Shown: one piece after another, positions 55,180 to 64,000 of the stretch
Layout of the letters: the number at the start of each line of letters is the position of its first letter
How positions within the stretch are numbered: position 1 is the stretch's first letter
Assembly: GCF_000317045.1 (NCBI RefSeq)
Contig: NC_019703.1
Coordinates: forward strand, 3,460,501 to 3,524,500
Direction of reading: 5' to 3'
Origin: Geitlerinema sp. PCC 7407
GTDB taxonomy: Bacteria; Cyanobacteriota; Cyanobacteriia; PCC-7407
DNA length: 64,000 nt
The notes under the pieces: generated by a model
What the model saw: only the letters and a program-made list of their open reading frames with translations
Databases searched by the model: none
What the model was told of the DNA's origin: nothing
Position numbers and translations under genes: made by a program

Positions 55180-58059
55180 CTAGAAGTTGCCAGCCAGGGC
55201 TTCTACGCAGCGATCGCAGATCGTGGGATCTTCTGACGAAACGCCCACCTGGGTCGAGTAGTTCCAGCAGCGATCGCACTTTTCGCCGTCGGCGTTCACC
55301 ACACCCACGCCCAGGGCATCGGACTGAGACTGGTACTTCAGCTCCGCCAGCGGCCCAGGCGTCTCCAAGAGCTCCACCTGGGAAGCCAGGAAGAGATAGC
55401 GCAGCTCATCGACGCCGTTGGCCGCCAGGCTGCTGGCCGGGTTGAGGGCCGTCAGGGTTTGCCGCAGCGACTCGTCTGCCACGTACAGCAGCACCTTCGC
55501 CTCCAGGGAGGAGCCAATCATCTTCTCGGCCCGCGCCGTTTCCATGACCTTGTTGACCTCGGTGCGGATGCGGCGCAGCTCCTGCCAGCGCTGGGCGATC
55601 TCGGGCTGCTGCCAGCGATCGTCTAGGTGCACCCAGCCTGCCTGAAACACAGACTTGTAAGGGGTGGTGTAGGGCAGCGACTGCCAGATATCTTCGGCCA
55701 TGTGGCACAGCACCGGGGCGATCGCCCGCGCCAAGCACTCGATCGCCTGGGCCAGCACCGTCTGACAGCTGCGGCGGCGGAAGGCGTCCGGAGCGCTGAT
55801 GTACAGCCGATCTTTAGCGATGTCGAGGTAGAAGTTCGACAGGTCCACCACGCAGAAATTTTGCACCGTCTGGAAGAAGCGGAAGAACTGGAAGGTCTCA
55901 AAGGCGTCCTTCACCTCCGCAAACACCTCCGTCATCCGGTGCAGCATGTAGCGATCAAGCTCAGGCAGCTCGTCGTAGGGCACCGCGTGCTGAGCTGGCT
56001 CAAAATCGTGCAGATTGCCCAGCAAGAAGCGAGCCGTGTTGCGGATCTTGCGATACACATCGGCCAGCTGCTTGAGGATGTTCTTGCCCAGGGGGACATC
56101 CGAGGAGTAGTCCACCGACGACACCCACAGCCGCAGCACATCCGCGCCGTAGGGGGGGTCTTCTTTCTGGTTTTTGCCCCCTTCGATCACCACTGCCGGG
56201 TCAACCACGTTCCCGACGGATTTGCTCATCTTGCGGCCCTGCTCGTCCAGCGTGAAGCCGTGGGTCAAGACCGTCTTGTAGGGAGCGATGCCGTTGACCG
56301 CCACGCTCGTCAGCAAGCTGGACTGGAACCAGCCCCGATGCTGGTCCGAGCCCTCGAGGTACAGGTCCGCCGGATAGGTTAGCCCCTCGCGCTGCTGGAC
56401 CACTGCCGCCCAGGACGATCCAGAGTCAAACCACACGTCCATGGTGTCGGTTCCCTTGCGGTAGCGATGGGCCTCCGCGCGGTGCTGTTCGGGCAGCAGT
56501 TCCTCCACCGACAGCTTCCACCAGGCGTCGGAGCCCTGGTCAGCCACGATGGCCTGGACATGGGCGATCGTCTCTGCTGTCATCAGGGCGTCACCGGTCT
56601 CCTGGTCATAGAACACCGGAATGGGCACCCCCCAGCTGCGCTGGCGCGAGATACACCAGTCCGATCGTTCGCTGACCATGGAGGTGATGCGGTTTTCGCC
56701 CTGGGCCGGGATCCACTTCACCTGGGCGATCGCCTTCAGCGCATCTTCCCGGAAGCCGTCCACCGACGCAAACCACTGCTCCGTCGCCCGGAAAATCGTC
56801 GGCTTCTTGGTCCGCCAGTCGTAGGGATATTTGTGAACGTAGGGCTCCTCTTTCAGCAGCGAACCCGCCGCCTTCAGCGCCTCGACCACGGCCCCGTTGC
56901 CCTCACCCAGGACGTTTTGGCCCGCAAAAGGCCCCGCCTCCTCCGTGAAGTGGCCGTTGTCATCCACGGGCGAAAAGATCGGCAGCCCGTAGCGCTGACC
57001 CACCATGTAGTCTTCTTGGCCGTGGCCCGGCGCCGTGTGGACCAGGCCCGTCCCCGACTCGGTGGTCACATAGTCGCCGCCGATCACGACGGGACTCTCG
57101 CGATCGAACAGCGGATGGCGATAGGTGCTGTGCTCCAAGGCCTTACCGGGCACCACCGCCTTCACCGTCAGCGCCTTGCCAAAGGTCTCGGACAGGCGCT
57201 CGACCAGATCCGCCGCCACGATCAGATATTTGCGGTTGACCTGGGGCAAGTCGGCCTCAACCACGGCGTACTTCAGGTCCGGGTTCACGCTGACCGCCAG
57301 GTTGGCGGGGATGGTCCAGGGCGTCGTGGTCCAGATGGCCACCCCCAGCTCCGGCAGGTACTCGCCGAGGTCTTCTTGGACCGCTGGGGCCAGCCCCGTC
57401 ATCGGAAAAGCCGCAAACAAGCTGCGGGAGGTGTGGCCTTCGGGGTATTCCAGCTCGGCCTCTGCCAGCGCGGTTTTGGAGCTGGGGCTCCAGTGCACCG
57501 GCTTGCGGCCGCGGTAGATGTGCCCTTTCAGGACCATCTGGCCAAACACGCCAAGCTGAGCCGCCTCATACTCGGGCGAGAGGGTGAGGTAGGGATGATC
57601 CCAGTCGCCCCAGACGCCGTAGCGCTTGAAGCTTTTGCGCTGCTCTTCGACGGTCTTGAGCGCAAATTTCTTCGCCTTTTCGCGCAGGGTGATGGGAGTC
57701 AGGCCCTGGCGCTCTTCGCTGCTCATGGCCTGAAGGACTTTCAGCTCAATGGGCAGCCCGTGGCAGTCCCAGCCGGGGACGTAGGAGATCTTGCGCCCCT
57801 GGAGCAGCTGGTACTTGTTGATGATGTCTTTGAGAATCTTGTTGAGAGCGTGCCCAATGTGCAGGGAGCCATTGGCATAGGGGGGGCCGTCGTGGAGAAT
57901 AAACGGCGCACCTGGATTGTTCTGCGACAGGGTTTCATAAATCTCGTGATCTGCCCAAAACTTTTGCAGCTCGGGCTCACGCTTGACGGCGTTGGCCCGC
58001 ATGTCGAATTTGGTTTTGGGAAGGTTAACCGTGTCTTTGTAGCTCTTTGCTTCTGTCAC
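55180..58059 (-). CDS. ileS: Isoleucyl-tRNA synthetase
   Basis: About 959 residues from GTG 58059 (V-T-E-A-K-S-Y-K). The frame stays open to 58167, but the family N-terminus begins near SYKDTVNLPKTKF, so the earlier start is doubted. Class I signature PPYANGSLHIGHALNK (HIGH) and KMSKSVGN (KMSKS) are intact, and the editing domain has TTTPWTIPANLA. A C-terminal zinc finger is visible at CDRCW...CDRC. It charges tRNA-Ile. It is convergent with the DUF4090 gene. Confidence 0.96.
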   Translation of the reverse strand: MTEAKSYKDTVNLPKTKFDMRANAVKREPELQKFWADHEIYETLSQNNPGAPFILHDGPPYANGSLHIGHALNKILKDIINKYQLLQGRKISYVPGWDCHGLPIELKVLQAMSSEERQGLTPITLREKAKKFALKTVEEQRKSFKRYGVWGDWDHPYLTLSPEYEAAQLGVFGQMVLKGHIYRGRKPVHWSPSSKTALAEAELEYPEGHTSRSLFAAFPMTGLAPAVQEDLGEYLPELGVAIWTTTPWTIPANLAVSVNPDLKYAVVEADLPQVNRKYLIVAADLVERLSETFGKALTVKAVVPGKALEHSTYRHPLFDRESPVVIGGDYVTTESGTGLVHTAPGHGQEDYMVGQRYGLPIFSPVDDNGHFTEEAGPFAGQNVLGEGNGAVVEALKAAGSLLKEEPYVHKYPYDWRTKKPTIFRATEQWFASVDGFREDALKAIAQVKWIPAQGENRITSMVSERSDWCISRQRSWGVPIPVFYDQETGDALMTAETIAHVQAIVADQGSDAWWKLSVEELLPEQHRAEAHRYRKGTDTMDVWFDSGSSWAAVVQQREGLTYPADLYLEGSDQHRGWFQSSLLTSVAVNGIAPYKTVLTHGFTLDEQGRKMSKSVGNVVDPAVVIEGGKNQKEDPPYGADVLRLWVSSVDYSSDVPLGKNILKQLADVYRKIRNTARFLLGNLHDFEPAQHAVPYDELPELDRYMLHRMTEVFAEVKDAFETFQFFRFFQTVQNFCVVDLSNFYLDIAKDRLYISAPDAFRRRSCQTVLAQAIECLARAIAPVLCHMAEDIWQSLPYTTPYKSVFQAGWVHLDDRWQQPEIAQRWQELRRIRTEVNKVMETARAEKMIGSSLEAKVLLYVADESLRQTLTALNPASSLAANGVDELRYLFLASQVELLETPGPLAELKYQSQSDALGVGVVNADGEKCDRCWNYSTQVGVSSEDPTICDRCVEALAGNF

Positions 58060-58168
58060 AGCCAAATGCCAATGGGGGTCGAGTGTCCTCGCCCCATTAT
58101 CCGTTACAGACTCCCCCAGCTTCAAGTTTGGCGGGTTTGGCGAAGGAGTTTGGGCTGCCCATAGCAAG

Positions 58169-58190
58169 CAGGGGGGCGATCGCCCCCCTG
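58169..58190. repeat. Perfect 22-bp palindrome with HIP1 core upstream of ileS
   Basis: CAGGGGGGCGA / TCGCCCCCCTG is fully symmetric around GCGATCGC. It directly abuts the IS-like element copy 2 at 58191. Confidence 0.7.
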
Positions 58191-58622
58191 TTTAGCTAAA
58201 GCAGCAGAAGCCTCACGCCATCATCTTTGATTTGGCGTTGAGATGAATGCGAGCGAGCGAACGACACTCCTCTGACCTATGCCGCAGGCGCGAGGAGGGG
58301 AGATGGAGGAAACGAGCAAATCTCTCATGATACAAAACGGGTGAGATAATCAGGCTAAGGGTTTGAGCTAATCGCCGCCCTGAAACTTGAACCTTGACAA
58401 CCTGGAATAGGGGGTTCTGCCTAGAAACAGACGATTCGTCGTCGCATCTGTGGGCAGGTAAAATTCCAGCAGTACAAAGGAGAGAACAACACTCTTTGTA
58501 TTGTTCCGGTGCGGTGGGGCATCCCGTATCGTCAATAAAGCTCAGGAAACGCCCGATGGGATACCAGGGGTCACTGAGAAGCCTACGCTGCATACGTCAG
58601 TATCAGCGTAGGAGTATGTCAC
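58191..58622 (-). mobile_element. Non-autonomous IS200/IS605-like element, copy 2 (inverted relative to copy 1)
   Basis: 432 bp, the same length as copy 1, read on the minus strand. The left hairpin (58582-58590 / 58604-58612) is identical in its arms to copy 1 and has a 13-nt loop differing at two bases. The right hairpin (58212-58220 / 58233-58242) has one extra T in one arm. The middle ~150 bp has diverged strongly from copy 1 while the ends and the segment around gggcggcgattagctcaaac are well kept. No intact protein is encoded. Confidence 0.65.
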
Positions 58623-58658
58623 CTTGTATCTGTCGGTTTCTAGAGCGAGCTGCTGGGC

Positions 58659-59987
58659 CTACTCTAGGCCGCTTTCTTTTTCCTCTTCTTCTTTGCGGCG
58701 AGCGGCCTCGACGATGGAGGGATCGGGAGGGTTGGGCCGCTTGAGACGCGGATCGTCCGCGTCTGTAGCGAATTCTTCCGGTTCGGATGCGCTCTCGTCA
58801 GCGCGAACCTCGGCTTCGATGGCTTCGGGCTCCGGGGTCCAGGTTTCAACAGGAACCTGAGGCACCGGAGAGACCTCGGTTTCGATGGCTTCGAGGGTCG
58901 GCGTCGGCTCGTAGGTCTCGGCTTCAGGGTCGAGGGCCGCAGGGGGCTCGGCGGGAGGCGCATCGAAGGAAGACTCGTCGATGGGCGGCTCGGCGATCGC
59001 GTCTGGAGCAGGCTCAAAGGCTTCAGGCGTTTCGGCCCCTTCGGGCAGGTCCGTCACCACCGGGACCACTTCGGGCACGACTGCCTCGGCAGCTTCGGCT
59101 CCTTCGATCGGCGTCTCGGGCTCGGGCGGCGCAGAGCGCGCGAAGCTAGGGGGCGTTTCGAGCAGCAGGGTTTCGTCGTCGTGGGTGTCCGTTGCGATCG
59201 CCGGTGGCGTCTCCAGATCGTCATCCCAAGAATCGGCGTCATCGTCAGCCTCAGCGGCGATCGGCTCAGCGATCCCTGGAGCGGACCCAGCAGCGGCCGG
59301 TTCGTCGCGGTGGAGCGTCAGCATCGGCCGACTGGGCTTTTTGCGAGTGACGGACGCGATGAGGCCTTGCAGCTGACCCTTGAGGCGGGTCACCAGGTCA
59401 CCGGCGATCGCGCTGGCTGGCTGAGACGAGGAGGAGGGAGCCACCGACGGCTGGGGCACTGAGGCAGGCTCAGCCGGCGCTGCCGCCGGGGATGCGGGCT
59501 CTGCGTCCGGCACCTCGGCTTCTCGCGTGGCCTCAGCGGGCGGCACCGACGCAGCAGGCTCGGGCCGGACCGCCTGGACGTCGAGGGTCGGCGTGGTCGA
59601 CGGGCGACCGGAGGACTGGGAGCCTAGCTGAGGCCCAATCGGGGTTTTGGCCAGGAGGCTGTCAATTTGCGATCGCGCCTGATCCAAGAACGTGGCAGCC
59701 GACCAATCCGCCGGCAGGGGCGTCTGGCTTTCCTCCGGCACTAGGCCCCGGCGCAGCCAGAAGGTCTGCCAGGCCAGCCAGCCGAGCAGCGCGACTCCCG
59801 CCATCTCGCCCAGCAGCAGCGCTCCCCGAATCTGGCCAGCGCAGGCCCACAGCACCAAGGCATAAAACAGCCCCACTCCACTCCAGATAAAGTCATTTTT
59901 GCGATGAACCTCTGGAAAGAAGAAAGCGGCCATGTAGAGCGCGAAGCTGCCTAAACCCACAGCCAACGCCAGGAGATATGCAAGCAT
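58659..59987 (-). CDS. ycf66: Ycf66 family protein
   Basis: 442 residues from ATG 59987 (MLAYLLALAVGLGSFALYMA). The open frame reaches 60164 but the family begins here. The N-terminal ~85 residues contain three hydrophobic helices and match Ycf66 (SFALYMAAFFFPEVHRKNDF). The remaining ~350 residues are Pro/Glu/Ala-rich low complexity, much longer than in plastid Ycf66. It is a membrane protein of unknown function conserved in cyanobacteria and some plastids. Confidence 0.88.
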   Translation of the reverse strand: MLAYLLALAVGLGSFALYMAAFFFPEVHRKNDFIWSGVGLFYALVLWACAGQIRGALLLGEMAGVALLGWLAWQTFWLRRGLVPEESQTPLPADWSAATFLDQARSQIDSLLAKTPIGPQLGSQSSGRPSTTPTLDVQAVRPEPAASVPPAEATREAEVPDAEPASPAAAPAEPASVPQPSVAPSSSSQPASAIAGDLVTRLKGQLQGLIASVTRKKPSRPMLTLHRDEPAAAGSAPGIAEPIAAEADDDADSWDDDLETPPAIATDTHDDETLLLETPPSFARSAPPEPETPIEGAEAAEAVVPEVVPVVTDLPEGAETPEAFEPAPDAIAEPPIDESSFDAPPAEPPAALDPEAETYEPTPTLEAIETEVSPVPQVPVETWTPEPEAIEAEVRADESASEPEEFATDADDPRLKRPNPPDPSIVEAARRKEEEEKESGLE

Positions 59988-60352
59988 CGTCCAGACTCCC
60001 TCTCGCGTTTGAAAACTTCCAACTCTTCTATTGAAATCGAATCCCGGCCCTCTGAGCGCTGTCTTTTCAACAATTTTCGCTGCGATCGCCCTCCGCGAAG
60101 CCCCAGAAGGCCCCAGAAGACCCCAAGCTTCCAAGGTGCGATCGCCCACCCCGCATCCAGCCAAAACGTGAATATTTTTGAGGATTCATAGCAGTTTCGT
60201 TACAAAACCCCTGAATTCTTCAGAGCAAATACTTGCCAAAAATTCAGGAATCCTCGGGAATTAATTTCTTCTTCCAAATCAACTTTGGGGGATCGAGCTA
60301 ACCTGTAGGTGACTTCACGGTTCCCAGCCCACGCAGAATTAGCAAAGACGTT
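59988..60352. other. Intergenic region between ycf66 and gnd
   Basis: About 365 bp between divergent genes. It contains two HIP1-like octamers and an AT-rich stretch (60160-60290) where promoters would be expected. No clear -35/-10 pair was found. Confidence 0.4.
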
Positions 60353-61762
60353 ATGGCACAGCAGAGCTTTGGTCTCATCGGTCTCGCTGTCATGGGAGAA
60401 AACCTGGCGCTGAACGTAGAGCGCAACGGCTTCTCGGTGGCAGTGTACAACCGCACGAGCGAAAAGACAGAAGCCTTCATGGCGAATCGGGCGCAAGGCA
60501 AAAACATCAAACCCACCTACTCCATCGAAGAGTTCGTCAGCTCCCTAGAGCGGCCTCGGCGCATCCTGATCATGGTGAAGGCTGGCAAGCCCGTCGACGC
60601 CGTTATCGACCAGCTCAAGCCCCTTCTTGAGCCCGGCGACATGATCATCGATGGCGGCAACTCCCTCTACGAAGACACCGACCGGCGCGTAGCCGACCTC
60701 GAAGCCGCCCAGCTTCAGTTCATCGGCATGGGAGTCAGCGGCGGCGAAGAGGGAGCCCTCAACGGCCCCAGCCTGATGCCCGGCGGCAGCCGAGGCGCCT
60801 ACGAAACCATCGAGCCCATCGTCCGGAAAATCGCGGCCCAGGTCGACGACGGCCCCTGCGTCACCTACATCGGTCCCAAGGGCGCCGGCCACTACGTCAA
60901 GATGGTCCACAACGGCATCGAGTATGGCGACATGCAGCTGATCGCCGAAGCCTACGACCTGCTCAAGAATGCGGCGGGCCTGGATCACACCCAGCTTCAT
61001 CGGGTCTTTGGCGAATGGAACCAGACCGACGAGCTGAACTCCTTCTTGATCGAGATTACGGCCAATATCTTTAACCACATTGATCCCGACACCCAGCTGC
61101 CGCTGGTGGACGTGATCCTAGACCAGGCGGGCCAAAAGGGCACCGGCCGCTGGACCGTCCAGAGCGCCCTCGAGCTGGGCGTGTCGATCCCCACGATCAC
61201 GGCGGCGGTGAATGCGCGAATCATGTCGGCGATCAAGGGCGAGCGGGTGGCCGCCTCCAAAGTGCTGTCAGGGCCGACGGGCAAGTACGACGGCGACATG
61301 TCAGGCTTTGTGGACAAAGTGCGCGACGCCCTCTACTGCTCCAAGATTTGCTCCTATGCCCAAGGCATGGCGCTGATGGGCAAGGCGTCTCAGGAATTCG
61401 GCTACGACCTGAACCTGAGCGAGATTGCTCGGATCTGGAAGGGCGGCTGCATCATCCGGGCTGGCTTCCTAGACAAGATCAAGGCAGCTTTCAAGGACGA
61501 TCCGGCACTGCCGAATCTGCTGCTCGCGCCGGAGTTTCGCCAGACGATTCTCGATCGCCAGGAAGCTTGGCGCGAGGTGTTGGCGGTGGCGGCGCGGCTA
61601 GGGATTCCGGTGCCGGCCTTCAGCGCGTCTCTGGACTATTTCGACAGCTATCGCCGCGATCGCCTGCCCCAAAATCTCACCCAGGCCCAGCGCGACTACT
61701 TCGGGGCGCATACCTTCGAGCGCACGGACAAGCCTGGCACGTTCCACGCGGAGTGGTTCTAG
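60353..61762 (+). CDS. gnd: 6-phosphogluconate dehydrogenase, decarboxylating
   Basis: 469 residues, full length. NADP-binding start FGLIGLAVMGENLALNVERN followed by VYNRT, substrate motif GMGVSGGEEGALNGPSLMPGG and catalytic Lys in HYVKMVHNGIEYGDMQLIAE. It makes ribulose-5-phosphate, CO2 and NADPH in the oxidative pentose phosphate pathway, the main route of dark carbon use in cyanobacteria. A strong terminator follows. Confidence 0.97.
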   Translation: MAQQSFGLIGLAVMGENLALNVERNGFSVAVYNRTSEKTEAFMANRAQGKNIKPTYSIEEFVSSLERPRRILIMVKAGKPVDAVIDQLKPLLEPGDMIIDGGNSLYEDTDRRVADLEAAQLQFIGMGVSGGEEGALNGPSLMPGGSRGAYETIEPIVRKIAAQVDDGPCVTYIGPKGAGHYVKMVHNGIEYGDMQLIAEAYDLLKNAAGLDHTQLHRVFGEWNQTDELNSFLIEITANIFNHIDPDTQLPLVDVILDQAGQKGTGRWTVQSALELGVSIPTITAAVNARIMSAIKGERVAASKVLSGPTGKYDGDMSGFVDKVRDALYCSKICSYAQGMALMGKASQEFGYDLNLSEIARIWKGGCIIRAGFLDKIKAAFKDDPALPNLLLAPEFRQTILDRQEAWREVLAVAARLGIPVPAFSASLDYFDSYRRDRLPQNLTQAQRDYFGAHTFERTDKPGTFHAEWF

Positions 61763-61847
61763 GCGGTTCTAGGGTGAGGCGATCGCCCTAGAGAAGCTTC
61801 TAGAAGCTGCAACTGAGATTTTCCTCCCGACAAACTCCCTAGCTTTC

Positions 61848-61878
61848 CCCCTTGCTGGTATCAGCGAGGGGATTTTTT
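61848..61878 (+). terminator. Terminator after gnd
   Basis: A 10-bp stem, CCCCTTGCTG (61848-61857) with CAGCGAGGGG (61862-61871), a 4-nt loop and a T-run (61873-61878). Confidence 0.8.
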
Positions 61879-61900
61879 AGGGCTAGGGCAGGGAGCGGGA

Positions 61901-63670
61901 TTAGCGGCGCGTTTGGGTTTTGGAGACGGTGCGGTGGGCCTGGTGGCGCTCTTCGATGAAGTCTTGGGCTATGGCCGCATCGAGGGGCGCGGAGAACAGG
62001 TAGCCCTGGGCGGCTTCGCAGTTGAGCGATCGCAGCTGAGCGAGCTGCTTGGGGGTTTCGACGCCCTCAGCGATGATGTCCATGCCCAGGTGCCAGGCCA
62101 GGGTGACAATGGTGCGCACCAGCTCCAGCTTTTCGCCGTCGCTGTCGATGCTTTTGACAAAGGAGCGATCGATTTTGAGGGTGTCGATGGGCAGCTGGTG
62201 CAGGTAGCTCAGGGACGAGTAGCCGGTGCCAAAATCATCAATAGAGAGCTTGATGCCGCGCTCTTGGAGCTTGCGCAGCAGGAGGGCCGCCGATTCGGCG
62301 TTGTCCATCAGCACGCTCTCGGTAATTTCGAGCTTGAGGCTGCTGGCGTCAAGCTGGGTTTCTTGCAAAATGGCTTCGATTTGCTCCAGCAGGTCCTGCT
62401 GAGAAAACTGGCGGCCCGAGAGATTCACGCTCATCAGGAGCTGGGACTCGGGAAACTGGTCTTGCCAGCGGCGCAGCTGCTGGCAGGCTTCGCGCAGGAC
62501 CCACTGACCGATGGGGATGATCAGGCCAGTTTCTTCGGCCAGCGGAATAAATTCGGCGGGCGAGATCAGGCCGTGCTGGGGATGGCGCCAGCGCACTAGG
62601 GCCTCGAAGCCGACCAGATACTCGTTGCCCAGGGTGACGATGGGCTGATACTGCAAAAACAGCTCCTCCTGGTCGAGGGCGCGTCGCAGGTCGGTTTCGA
62701 GGTGCAGCTGGGCGATCGCCCGCACGTGGAGGCTGGGCTCAAACACGACATAGCGCGATCGCCCAGCCTGCTTGGCGCGGCGCATCGCTAGGCCCGCGTC
62801 GCGGACGATTTCTTCGAGATTGTGATAGTCGGGGCGGACCATGACGATGCCCACGCTGGCCGTCACAAACAGCTCATGCTCACCCAGGCGCAGGGGCTGG
62901 GCCAGCGCTTGCAGAACCTGGGTCGCAGCGTTCGTGGCGTCGGCCACATCCGCGACCTCAGTGAGCAGCAGACCAAACTCATCGCCGCCCAGGCGCGCCA
63001 CCACGTCGTGGGGCTGGACGCTGTCGATCAGGCGCTGGGCGATCGCCCGCAGCAGATCGTCTCCCAGGCCATAGCCCAGGCTGTCATTGATCACCCGAAA
63101 GCGATCGACATCCAGCACTAGCAGGGCGATCGTCTGCCTCTCAGCGGTTCGCAGCAGCCCACAAACGCGGTGCAAAATCTCTAGCAGATGGCGACGATTG
63201 GGCAGCCCTGTCAGGGGGTCATGGCGCGCGTCGTAGTGGAGCCTCGCTTCGAGGGTGTCGAGCCGCGCCCGCAGCCGCATCTGCTCCGTCCAGTCCCGCA
63301 CGATGACGAGCACGAGATCTGATTCTCCAGGCAGCGGCGACCACTCGATTTCGAGGCAGCGCAGGCCGTCTGCCCGCTGCCATTCGTAGCGATCGCAGCC
63401 GGCGCTGCAGCCGTTGAGCGCTAGAGCCACCGGGTGATCGTCGAGCAGGGGCTGGCCGAAGCGGCTCAGGGGCAACAGCTCCTGGAGGCGCTGGCCCTCG
63501 GGGGCGATCGCCCCAGGCAGCAAATCCCGAAAGGCGGCATTACTCCCCCGCAGCATCCCCGCGCGATCGATCCAGGCGATCGCCTCCCGAGTCCGATCGA
63601 GCACCTGCTGAAGCGGCATCAGCGCGGACTCAGAGCAGTCTTGGTGCTCCTGTCGATTTGCACTCTCCAT
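61901..63670 (-). CDS. PAS-GGDEF-EAL cyclic-di-GMP signalling protein
   Basis: 589 residues. A PAS-like domain occupies about residues 15-130 (IDRAGMLRGSNAAFRDLL). The GGDEF domain (about 150-310) has an intact RLGGDEFGLL. The EAL domain (about 325-575) has FEALVRWRHP, ESVLMDNAE, DDFGTGYSS and KIDRSFVKS, so both synthesis and hydrolysis of c-di-GMP look possible. No transmembrane segment is seen, so it is a soluble sensor. The dominant activity cannot be told from sequence. Confidence 0.94.
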   Translation of the reverse strand: MESANRQEHQDCSESALMPLQQVLDRTREAIAWIDRAGMLRGSNAAFRDLLPGAIAPEGQRLQELLPLSRFGQPLLDDHPVALALNGCSAGCDRYEWQRADGLRCLEIEWSPLPGESDLVLVIVRDWTEQMRLRARLDTLEARLHYDARHDPLTGLPNRRHLLEILHRVCGLLRTAERQTIALLVLDVDRFRVINDSLGYGLGDDLLRAIAQRLIDSVQPHDVVARLGGDEFGLLLTEVADVADATNAATQVLQALAQPLRLGEHELFVTASVGIVMVRPDYHNLEEIVRDAGLAMRRAKQAGRSRYVVFEPSLHVRAIAQLHLETDLRRALDQEELFLQYQPIVTLGNEYLVGFEALVRWRHPQHGLISPAEFIPLAEETGLIIPIGQWVLREACQQLRRWQDQFPESQLLMSVNLSGRQFSQQDLLEQIEAILQETQLDASSLKLEITESVLMDNAESAALLLRKLQERGIKLSIDDFGTGYSSLSYLHQLPIDTLKIDRSFVKSIDSDGEKLELVRTIVTLAWHLGMDIIAEGVETPKQLAQLRSLNCEAAQGYLFSAPLDAAIAQDFIEERHQAHRTVSKTQTRR

Positions 63671-64000
63671 TACCCCAGCCTCGATTCAGAGCGGTAGTTC
63701 ACCCTTGATCCCTGTGAGATTGCCTCAAACCCTCAAGCGCTTTCCCAAAAATCCGCGATTTTTGAGCCGCCTTTTCCTTCGCTGTGCTCCGCACTGGCCC
63801 AGTTTTTGAGATGGAAGCTCAGCAGCGGCGCATCCTGCAACGAAGGCGTCTGCGACGCGATCGCCGTGACTTTGGCTCCGGAGCAGCGCCCGCTGCCGCA
63901 GTCAGCACACTGTGTCAACATCAAGGCGATCGCTGGGTTCTTCGGACAACCAACCCTACCGAATTCCAAGATCTTTGACGATGATCTGTGACACAGCGCA
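63671..64000. other. End of window, no gene recognised
   Basis: 330 bp to the edge. A possible minus-strand frame (63733-63969, 78 codons) and overlapping plus-strand frames lack family features. It is left as intergenic or as the edge of a gene beyond the window. Confidence 0.4.

Noticed and set aside
63733-63969. 78-codon minus-strand frame near the right edge
   Set aside because: No recognisable features and competing plus-strand frames of similar length; not supportable.
1-64000. CRISPR array
   Set aside because: No regularly spaced repeat-spacer structure was seen; the only repeats near the CAST are TnsB-type end sites.

Overview
The window is cyanobacterial chromosome. Evidence: GCGATCGC (HIP1) palindromes occur throughout most of it, and the gene content is typical of the phylum (ferredoxin-type glutamate synthase with a Cys-1 propeptide, fused PanC-Cmk, Ycf66, HHL1-like, DUF1830, DUF1997, DUF4079, DUF4090, KGK-domain proteins, RNase E ending in the Arg-rich PNPase-binding peptide). 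Most of the window is GC-rich. The first 4.4 kb is visibly AT-richer and almost free of HIP1, which fits acquired DNA. A Geitlerinema/Leptolyngbya-like filamentous cyanobacterium is plausible, but genus and species cannot be fixed from the sequence alone.

Layout. 1-4355: one end of a type V-K CRISPR-associated transposon (CAST). The start of tniQ is cut by the window edge, followed by tnsC, an unusual ~0.93-kb spacer, a long tnsB, and the left end with four TnsB-type repeats ending in TGTACA. cas12k, the tracrRNA/CRISPR and the right end would lie beyond position 1. 4626-5529: three tandem KGK-family paralogues. 5733-18795: purM, rlpA-like, panC-cmk, gltS, a NAGPA-type phosphodiester glycosidase and a cupin PMI. 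19075-24560: an A-type Fe-S carrier gene, then the str cluster rpsL-rpsG-fusA-tuf and rpsJ. 24746-33347: LON-domain protein, pheA, DUF1997, the rne-rnhB pair and a double-domain radical SAM protein. 33554-41872: STAS protein, small conserved genes, clpS-CPBP protease, a translationally overlapping DICT/pentapeptide pair, a B12-type radical SAM protein, DUF1830 and DUF4079. 41876-45981: polyamine-type ABC transporter in the order potA-potD-potB-potC. 46914-48710: PBP2.

48.8-58.6 kb is an accessory-looking interval bounded by two 432-bp non-coding elements in opposite orientation, each with a different hairpin at each end. They are best read as non-autonomous IS200/IS605-like elements. Between them are a stand-alone vMAP-type HTH protein, an SDH/ClpP-fold protease, and a tight two-gene operon encoding an HSDR_N nuclease-ParA ATPase fusion plus a divergent ParB-like protein. 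Conserved cyanobacterial genes (HHL1-like, DUF4090, ileS) follow. The window closes with ycf66, gnd and a PAS-GGDEF-EAL protein.

The most interesting items are the V-K CAST with an extended TnsB and a split tnsB-tnsC arrangement, and the nuclease-ParA/ParB-like operon, which does not look like an ordinary chromosome partition system.
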